Position numbers and translations under genes: made by a program. Under the pieces are notes generated by a model. It was not told where the DNA came from. It made no database searches and saw only the letters and a program-made list of their open reading frames with translations. Source: Candidatus Woesearchaeota archaeon (GTDB lineage Archaea > Nanobdellota > Nanobdellia > SCGC-AAA011-G17 > JACPNG01). Taken from it: a DNA stretch of 12,190 nt. The DNA lies in assembly GCA_018303705.1 (NCBI GenBank), contig JAGVXQ010000044.1, forward strand, positions 1 through 12,190, read 5' to 3'. The stretch's first letter is position 1; the number at the start of each line of letters is the position of its first letter. Positions 6,937-12,190 of this stretch are shown here, piece after piece.

Positions 6937-6954
6937 TGTTTGCTATTGGCGATT

Positions 6955-7878
6955 ATGGTAATATGTTTGATAGCATTGCCTGTATTCCTTATATTAGGCA
7001 TATTTAGCGTAAAATACAGGCTGCTAGCGAAGGAGGCATTCAGGTGCTTTTTCAAGACCGTAACATTAAAGCCTTGTGATACTGGATTGGACCAAAAAAT
7101 AAAGAGTGAGATTACTGCAAGGCTAATGTGGTGGCCCCCATTAGCAAGCATTTTTTACAATAGATTTAATGTAATCTCATGGGTATTTGCAATACTAATC
7201 ATAACAAGCACATTCTTTGTTGGACAGGGTGCTTATAATTATGCTGTTTATGGAAACTGCAATGGGGAGAATAGCAACCAGTTCTGCATATTCAATGTAG
7301 TAAGGGCAGAACAACCTGAAAAAGAGGCTTGTTCTAAAATAGAAAATGAGCATGAGCTGCATCCTGAAAAAATAAAAATAGATGGCTATCCTGTCAGGGG
7401 AGATCCTGATGCAAAGCTAACCATGGTTGAATATGGATGCTTTGGCTGCCCTTACACAAAGAAAGCAGAACCTGTTGTTAGGGGTTTGCTCAAGGAATTT
7501 GCAGGTGATGTAAACCTTGTTTACTACAATGTGCCATTAAGTATACACAAATACAGTATCGAGGCTTCGAAAGCAGCATCTTGCGCAAGAGAACATAACA
7601 AATACTGGGAATACCATGACATATTGCTAGAAAATCAAGATGAATTGAGTGATGGGTCATTTGCAAGATTTGCCCAAGAAATTGGGCTGGATGAAAAAGA
7701 ATTTTCAGAGTGCTTTAATTCCAGCAAATATGATAACTACATCAATGAATCGTACAATGGTGCATTGGCTGTTGGCATATATGGAACTCCGACGTTTTTC
7801 ATAAACAATGTTAGTTTGGTGGGCCCGCAAGATTACAGGACTTTAAAGAAAATGATAAAGGATGAATTAGAAAAATGA
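6955..7878 (+). CDS. Membrane-anchored DsbA-like thiol-disulfide oxidoreductase
   Basis: Likely forms or rearranges disulfides in exported proteins. The 307-residue protein has a first membrane helix (about 1-19), a Cys-containing loop or domain with CDTGLD (41-46), a second helix (about 73-98), then NCNG (101-104) and a thioredoxin-fold domain from about 150. The active site reads YGCFGCPYT: the pair is C162-F-G-C165. It is displaced three residues from the CPYC position, whose second Cys is Thr168. GTPTFF (277-282) supplies the cis-proline loop. The ATG at 6955 is chosen because a TATA palindrome is 25 nt upstream and homology starts there; a longer reading from 6814 would overlap the HAD gene by over 100 bp. 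The end overlaps the next gene by ATGA. Confidence 0.85.
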   Translation: MVICLIALPVFLILGIFSVKYRLLAKEAFRCFFKTVTLKPCDTGLDQKIKSEITARLMWWPPLASIFYNRFNVISWVFAILIITSTFFVGQGAYNYAVYGNCNGENSNQFCIFNVVRAEQPEKEACSKIENEHELHPEKIKIDGYPVRGDPDAKLTMVEYGCFGCPYTKKAEPVVRGLLKEFAGDVNLVYYNVPLSIHKYSIEASKAASCAREHNKYWEYHDILLENQDELSDGSFARFAQEIGLDEKEFSECFNSSKYDNYINESYNGALAVGIYGTPTFFINNVSLVGPQDYRTLKKMIKDELEK

Positions 7879-9056
7879 ATGTTGAAAAGATAAGAAAGGA
7901 TTTTCCTGCACTTGATGCAGGCAAGCAGCTAATATACTTTGACAATGCCTGCACAACCCTTAGGCCTGTGCAAGTAATGCAAAAAATGAATGAGTATTAC
8001 AAGGAATACCCCTCATGCGCTGGGAGAAGCAACCACAGGTTAAGCATGAAAGTAAATGAAGAGGTCATGAAGGCAAGGAAAAACATAGCAAATTTCTTCA
8101 ATGCCAAAGATGATTCTGAAGTAATATTCACGAGGAACACAACAGAAAGCATAAACCTCATAGCAAATGCATTCAAATTAAAAAGGGAGGATATTGTCCT
8201 TGGATCTGACAAAGAGCACAATTCAAACCTGCTGCCTTGGCTGCTTGCCGAAAGAAGAATAGGAATAACCAGAAAAATATTCAAGTTCAATGATATTGAA
8301 GACTTCAAAAACAAGATAAAGGGTGTTAAGCTTGTTTCAATAGTACACACCTCAAATGTAGATGGCACATCAAATGATGTAAAAGAAATGATTAAGATTT
8401 CTCATGAAAACGGGGCAGTTGTGCTGCTTGACGCTGCACAGTCAGCACCACACAAAGAACTAAATGTAAGGAAGCTCGATGCTGATTTTTTGGCTTGTTC
8501 GGGGCATAAGATGCTTGGACCATCAGGAATAGGGGTGCTTTATGGAAAAAAAGAGCTTCTTGAACAGCTTACACCTTTCATGATGGGAGGAGACACTGTA
8601 AACAATACAACTTATGATGGATTTGAGATAAAAGCTCTGCCTGAGAGGTTTGAAGCAGGCCTGCAAAATTACTCTGGAATAATAGGTTTTGGGGAGGCTG
8701 TAAACTACCTAAAAAAAGTTGGCTTGGATAATATAGAATCGCATGAGAAAGAGCTAAATAAAAGAATTACTGGGGGTCTGGTGGAAATCAATGCAAACAT
8801 TATTGGACCAAAAGATGCTAATTTAAGATCTGGGATTGCAAGCTTTAACATAGGCAATATAAATCCACATGACATTTCATTAATGCTCAATGCAAAGAAC
8901 ATAATGTTAAGATCAGGGATGTACTGCGTACACTCATGGTTCAATGCAAACAAAATAAACGGCAGTGTAAGGGCTTCTTTATACCTTTACAACACAAAGG
9001 AAGAAGTTGAAATCTTTATGAAGCATATAAAAGACATTGCAAAGCTTGTCAGGTGA
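7875..9056 (+). CDS. Class V aminotransferase, cysteine desulfurase / selenocysteine lyase type
   Basis: A PLP enzyme of 393 residues, the usual length for SufS/CsdA-type desulfurases, which take sulfur from L-cysteine as a persulfide for Fe-S clusters or thiolation. FDNACTT (22-28) opens the fold. His115 in KEHNSN stacks on PLP, and Asp186 and Gln189 in LLDAAQS hold the ring. SGHK (209-212) supplies the Schiff-base Lys212. ERFEAGLQN (257-265) matches the RFE-x-GTxN motif. Cys351 in RSGMYCVHSW occupies the catalytic-cysteine loop, where SufS has R-x-G-x-x-C, so sulfur transfer is plausible. It is translationally coupled to the DsbA-like gene (ATGA) and a few bases ahead of a radical SAM gene. 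No SufBCD or IscU gene is visible, so the sulfur acceptor is unknown. Confidence 0.9.
   Translation: MNVEKIRKDFPALDAGKQLIYFDNACTTLRPVQVMQKMNEYYKEYPSCAGRSNHRLSMKVNEEVMKARKNIANFFNAKDDSEVIFTRNTTESINLIANAFKLKREDIVLGSDKEHNSNLLPWLLAERRIGITRKIFKFNDIEDFKNKIKGVKLVSIVHTSNVDGTSNDVKEMIKISHENGAVVLLDAAQSAPHKELNVRKLDADFLACSGHKMLGPSGIGVLYGKKELLEQLTPFMMGGDTVNNTTYDGFEIKALPERFEAGLQNYSGIIGFGEAVNYLKKVGLDNIESHEKELNKRITGGLVEINANIIGPKDANLRSGIASFNIGNINPHDISLMLNAKNIMLRSGMYCVHSWFNANKINGSVRASLYLYNTKEEVEIFMKHIKDIAKLVR
9051..9056 (+). promoter_or_regulatory. Shine-Dalgarno AGGTGA setting the radical SAM start
   Basis: AGGTGA, overlapping the TGA stop of the desulfurase gene, matches the archaeal anti-Shine-Dalgarno and ends 7 nt before the ATG at 9064. 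It favours that start over the in-frame ATG at 9037 and GTG at 9058. It is among the few clear ribosome-binding sites in the window, fitting an internal operon gene. Confidence 0.65.
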
Positions 9057-9063
9057 CGTGAAG

Positions 9064-10533
9064 ATGAAAATAATAGTAGGCTATCCGCCATTGGAGACCA
9101 AAAGGAAGGGTGCAACGCCATTGCTTAGCCAGAACAGGCAGTACCAAGAATTCCATAATGAGACATTCATATTTCCTGTAGTACTTGGAACAGCTGCAAC
9201 TTGGCTAAAAAATAATGGAAATGATGTAATATGGCTTGACTGCATTGCAGAAAAAATAAGTCATGGTGATTTTATTTCTCTAATTAAAAAAGAGAAACCT
9301 AATTTGTTCTTTTTTGAAACCAAATGCCCTGTTGTAAAGCAACATTGGAAAATGGTTGATGAACTAAAAGAGAAATTTCCAAAATTAAAAATAGCAATAT
9401 GCGGAGACCATGTAAGCTTTTTGCCAAAAGAGACCATGAAAAACTGCAATGTGGATTTTGTGATTACATCTGGATATTATGACTTTGCTGTTGTAGATCT
9501 TGTTGAAGCAATTGAGAAGGGAGCCAAAATCCCTGAAGGGATATGGCATAGAAATAATGTAAAAATTGTTGAAGGTGGGACTTATAATTTGACAAAAAAG
9601 CTTGATGAAGCGCCAATTATAGATCGAACATTGACCAAGAACCATCTGTACCAGAAAGAATACAACCTTAAAGGAAGGCCTTATGCTTACATTATGTCTG
9701 CGAGAGATTGCTATTGGGGAAAATGCAAATTTTGTGTCTGGAACTTCACGCTGTATCCAAAGGGATCGTTTAGATTTAGAAGCCCTGAAAATGTTATGGA
9801 AGAGGTAAAATACTTAGTTGATGTTGCTGGCATACGTGAGATATTTGATGACGCAGGAACTATAACCGTTGGTGAATGGCTCAAAAAATTCTGCAAGTTA
9901 ATGATCGAATCAGGATACAACAAAAAAGTGGTTTACTCATGCAACATGAGGTTTGGCGCTGTTGGATTAGAAGAGTATAAATTAATGAAAGAGGCAGGAT
10001 TTAGGTTATTGAAATTTGGGTTGGAGTCTGCGAACCAGAGAACATTAGACAGAATAGACAAAGGAATAAAAGTTTCTGACATTGAAGAGGGATGCAAGAT
10101 GGCCAAGAAAGCAGGCCTGGATTTGCACCTCACAATGATGGTGGGCTATTTTTTTGAAACAAGAAAAGAAGCGATGAATACATTAAAACTGGCAAGAAAT
10201 CTTATGTTAAATGGATATGCTGACATACTGCAGGCAACTGTTGTTGTGCCTTACCCTGGGACACCATTGTATGAAGAGGCTGTTAAAGAAAACATGCTAC
10301 TTGTTGAGAAAGATGACTATGAAAAATTTGACATGACAATGCCCATATTAAAAACTCCTGACATGACATCTGAAGAGATTATGGGAATATGCGACTCTAT
10401 ATACAGCAAAATATTCCTGTCGCCAAGGTATATTGCAAGGCATCTTTGCAAGATTAAAAGCCTTGATGATGTAAAGTATACATTAAAGGGCTTAAAGGCT
10501 GTTTTAGGCCATGTAAAAGACTTTAGCAAATGA
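9064..10533 (+). CDS. Radical SAM protein with N-terminal B12-binding-like domain
   Basis: Radical SAM enzymes use a [4Fe-4S] cluster to cleave SAM; members with a B12-like domain often methylate or rearrange unactivated carbons. Residues 1-160 look like the cobalamin-binding Rossmann domain (GTAATWLKNNGNDVIWLD, 42-59; ICGDHVSFLPKE, 112-123), but its classical DxHxxG is not seen. The cluster motif is C216-YWGK-C221-KF-C224, a Cx4Cx2C spacing instead of Cx3Cx2C. FDDAGT (261-266), GLESANQRTLDRIDKG (319-334) and YPGTPLY (397-403) are the SAM-binding and barrel motifs of the HpnJ/BchE-like group. The 489-residue length fits a two-domain enzyme with a short C-terminal helical tail. Third in the operon after the desulfurase; the substrate cannot be named. 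Confidence 0.87.
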   Translation: MKIIVGYPPLETKRKGATPLLSQNRQYQEFHNETFIFPVVLGTAATWLKNNGNDVIWLDCIAEKISHGDFISLIKKEKPNLFFFETKCPVVKQHWKMVDELKEKFPKLKIAICGDHVSFLPKETMKNCNVDFVITSGYYDFAVVDLVEAIEKGAKIPEGIWHRNNVKIVEGGTYNLTKKLDEAPIIDRTLTKNHLYQKEYNLKGRPYAYIMSARDCYWGKCKFCVWNFTLYPKGSFRFRSPENVMEEVKYLVDVAGIREIFDDAGTITVGEWLKKFCKLMIESGYNKKVVYSCNMRFGAVGLEEYKLMKEAGFRLLKFGLESANQRTLDRIDKGIKVSDIEEGCKMAKKAGLDLHLTMMVGYFFETRKEAMNTLKLARNLMLNGYADILQATVVVPYPGTPLYEEAVKENMLLVEKDDYEKFDMTMPILKTPDMTSEEIMGICDSIYSKIFLSPRYIARHLCKIKSLDDVKYTLKGLKAVLGHVKDFSK

Positions 10534-10543
10534 TTTATAAAAT
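10534..10543 (+). promoter_or_regulatory. TATA box for the flippase-like / nucleotidyltransferase operon
   Basis: TTTATAAAAT begins within the radical SAM stop codon and is centred about 25 nt before the ATG at 10563, the same spacing as before 2539 and 6955. It implies a new, leaderless transcript here. No Shine-Dalgarno precedes the ATG. Confidence 0.6.
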
Positions 10544-10562
10544 AGTATTCTAACAGGCTCGT

Positions 10563-11510
10563 ATGCTGAAGAAAATTTTGCCTGCAATAGGGATCATATT
10601 ACTGGCTTATCTGATATACAGCATTGGCATTGTAAACCTGTATAATGCATTGAGCAATATAAGCTTATATTACATGGCTGTTGCAATAATGCTTACTTTG
10701 CTGTACGTGCCAATGCAAACATTGAAATGGCATGCAATATTAAAAAGGCAGGGCATATCCATAAGTTTTTATGATGCTATAAAAATGCAGCTTAAAAGTG
10801 TTTTTTACGGGATAATAACGCCTGCGAGGGCTGGCAGCTTTGTAAAATCATTTTACCTAAAAGACAAGGCTGGCATAAACATCGGAAAGGCTGTTTCCTC
10901 TGTACTTGTTGAAAGGATGCTTGACTTATTTACAATCTTTTTGCTTGCATTTGGAGGAACATTGCTATTGACAAACAAGCTGCTGAATATCAGATATGCT
11001 ATATTCATGAGCCTTGCAGCAATAATAATCATTGGCTATGTTGTATTTAACAGAAAATTCGCTAAAATGTTGCTTGGATTCTTTTACAACAAGCTGCTGC
11101 CTGACAAATACAAGGAGGGCGTGAGGGAATCGTTTTATTCTTTTTATGAGAACATGCCAAGAAAAACATCATTGATAGTGCCATTTGCATTGACTGTAAT
11201 GTATTGGACATTGACTTATACCATTACATATGTAATTGCATTGGCATTTGGAATAAACATAGGCTATTTTACGCTCATATTTATATCAGCGATATCTACA
11301 TTTGTAACCCTAATACCGATAACAATAGCAGGCCTGGGCACAAGGGAGGCTTCTTTAGTAGGGCTGCTTGGAATCTATGGAATTAACAGCAATAGCGTGG
11401 TGGCAATGTCATTATCTGCATTTTTTATAACTGGCATTGTGCCTGCGTTGATAGGATTCATGTTTACCATAAAAGATGATAGCTTACACAAAACACGGCA
11501 AGAAAGCTGA
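10563..11510 (+). CDS. LPG-synthase transmembrane / AglD-C-type membrane protein (flippase-like)
   Basis: A 315-residue polytopic membrane protein of the family shared by the membrane part of lysylphosphatidylglycerol synthase, archaeal AglD C-terminal regions and related flippase-like proteins. About seven or eight hydrophobic segments are visible (near 5-25, 35-55, 118-138, 145-162, 203-229, 234-252, 278-303). Family signatures are TPARAGSFVKSFYLK (86-100), VERMLD (116-121) and GLGTREA (257-263). Members are thought to move or modify polyprenyl- or glycerolipid-linked groups across the membrane, which suits the glycan genes upstream; the direction here is inference. It has its own TATA box, and its last 35 bp overlap the start of the nucleotidyltransferase gene. 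Confidence 0.87.
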   Translation: MLKKILPAIGIILLAYLIYSIGIVNLYNALSNISLYYMAVAIMLTLLYVPMQTLKWHAILKRQGISISFYDAIKMQLKSVFYGIITPARAGSFVKSFYLKDKAGINIGKAVSSVLVERMLDLFTIFLLAFGGTLLLTNKLLNIRYAIFMSLAAIIIIGYVVFNRKFAKMLLGFFYNKLLPDKYKEGVRESFYSFYENMPRKTSLIVPFALTVMYWTLTYTITYVIALAFGINIGYFTLIFISAISTFVTLIPITIAGLGTREASLVGLLGIYGINSNSVVAMSLSAFFITGIVPALIGFMFTIKDDSLHKTRQES

Positions 11511-12190
11511 TGAATGCATACAACAATACCTGAATGTTGTTGTGAAAGAGATAGCAAATGCTATACCTGATGTTGTCTCTATAATACTGATGGGTGGTTA
11601 TGGCCGTGGAGAAGGAGCAGTGCTAAAATCTGGGAAAAAATACATGCCTGTAAATGATTTTGACCTTTACATCGTGACAAAAAGGCTTTTGCCTGACAAG
11701 TTTTTAGAGGATCTTGCCACAGAAATTTCAAAGAAGTTTGGATGGGGAGGCAAGGCACATGCAGAGGCATTTGAGACAGCAAAATATGAATTCAAAAAGT
11801 TCCTGCACATTGACATAAGGTGCCTGGAAGAGAACAAGCTAAAGCACCTGCCACCAACAGTAAGATATTTTGAAATGAAATATGCCAGCAAAGTATTGTA
11901 TGGGAATAATGTACTTGATGATTTTCCTGTGATTAAAGAAAATGAGGTGCCTATTTCAGAAGGCTTGAGACTTGTAATGAATAGGTACATGCTGATGCTT
12001 ATCTCATTTAGGCAGGAATTCATAAAGAACAGGAAAGCAATAAGCAAGGAAGAAAAAGAAATATTGTTTTATTACATTGGAAAGGCCTATTTTACTGCAT
12101 GCGAGAACCTCTTGATACTGGCAGGAAAATTCAAAGCAACTTACTGGGAGAGGGCTGAAGAATTGAAGAAAATATATGATAAAGAATTTC
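11476..12190 (+). CDS. Pol-beta-type nucleotidyltransferase (3' end cut by window edge)
   Basis: No stop is met before the window end, leaving 238 visible residues from the ATG at 11476. The minimal nucleotidyltransferase signature is present: MGGYGRGEGA (39-48), the metal-binding pair NDFDLYIV (D61, D63) and a third acidic residue in HIDIRC (D113). A mainly helical region follows (about 160-238), including a NRYMLML helix. It probably transfers a nucleotidyl group from an NTP to a small molecule or protein; the partner is unknown. The start gives a 35-bp overlap with the membrane-protein gene in another frame. I kept it because it is the only ATG in this frame before the conserved core, though a GTG just downstream is possible. 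Pairing with the flippase-like gene hints at surface-lipid or glycan chemistry. Confidence 0.8.
   Translation, partial: MIAYTKHGKKADECIQQYLNVVVKEIANAIPDVVSIILMGGYGRGEGAVLKSGKKYMPVNDFDLYIVTKRLLPDKFLEDLATEISKKFGWGGKAHAEAFETAKYEFKKFLHIDIRCLEENKLKHLPPTVRYFEMKYASKVLYGNNVLDDFPVIKENEVPISEGLRLVMNRYMLMLISFRQEFIKNRKAISKEEKEILFYYIGKAYFTACENLLILAGKFKATYWERAEELKKIYDKEF

Noticed and set aside
6943..6945. Reading the TAG before the HAD gene as pyrrolysine to extend the protein
   Set aside because: The frame upstream has no nearby ATG, and HAD proteins of this type begin only a few residues before motif I; nothing in the window points to a pyrrolysine system.
6814..6954. N-terminal extension of the DsbA-like protein
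   Set aside because: It would run through the HAD coding region and past the TATA element; similarity and the promoter position both favour the ATG at 6955.
7997..8368. Minus-strand open frame of 123 codons opposite the cysteine desulfurase
   Set aside because: The desulfurase is complete with its catalytic residues; the antisense frame shows no domain or promoter.
11667..12047. Minus-strand open frame of 126 codons
   Set aside because: It lies wholly opposite the nucleotidyltransferase, whose catalytic residues are clear on the plus strand.
1..12190. Search for CRISPR arrays, tRNA or rRNA genes, insertion sequences and attachment sites
   Set aside because: No regularly spaced repeats, transposase motifs, terminal inverted repeats or RNA gene signatures were seen; nearly all sequence is coding.

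Overview
The window looks like an AT-rich archaeal chromosome segment, most likely from a DPANN-type archaeon. Three things suggest archaea: an Alg7/AglH-type lipid-linked GlcNAc-1-phosphate transferase next to an Alg5/DPM1-type transferase; TATA boxes about 25 nt upstream of several start codons, as expected for leaderless mRNAs; and heavy use of ATA and AGA/AGG codons. The DPANN placement rests only on resemblance of the membrane-anchored DsbA-like and S-layer-like proteins to families I associate with such genomes. No rRNA, tRNA, CRISPR array, transposase or phage gene was seen. No gene-free stretch exceeds about 85 bases.

Layout. Positions 1-2454 hold a tight minus-strand operon: a GT2 glycosyltransferase, an NDP-sugar epimerase/dehydratase of the extended SDR type, and a SAM-dependent methyltransferase that runs off the left edge. 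Divergent from it, 2539-5085 is a plus-strand glycan operon: a GlcNAc-1-P transferase (GT4), a DPM1/Alg5-like GT2 and an ExoA-like GT2. The C-terminal membrane part of the last one sits in a different, overlapping frame. Then comes a singly transcribed, membrane-anchored S-layer-like surface protein (5153-6244). It converges on a minus-strand SerB-like HAD phosphatase (6307-6915) whose start codon is problematic.

Divergent from the phosphatase, 6955-10533 is a plus-strand operon: a membrane-anchored DsbA-like oxidoreductase, a class V aminotransferase of the cysteine desulfurase type, and a B12-binding-like radical SAM protein. From 10563 a further TATA box precedes an LPG-synthase/AglD-type membrane protein and an overlapping nucleotidyltransferase cut by the right edge.

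How it fits together. Most genes suit building and exporting a polyprenyl-linked surface glycan: lipid-P-P-sugar initiation, lipid-P-sugar donors, elongating transferases, sugar modification by epimerase and methyltransferase, and a flippase-like membrane protein. The surface protein and the DsbA-like protein add the cell-envelope side. The desulfurase-radical SAM pair is the least explained part. The points most worth checking are the HAD gene with no canonical start upstream of its catalytic Asp, the palindromic TATA element in the same place, the frame-split ExoA-like transferase, the shifted CxxC of the DsbA-like protein, and the DsbA-desulfurase-radical SAM unit.
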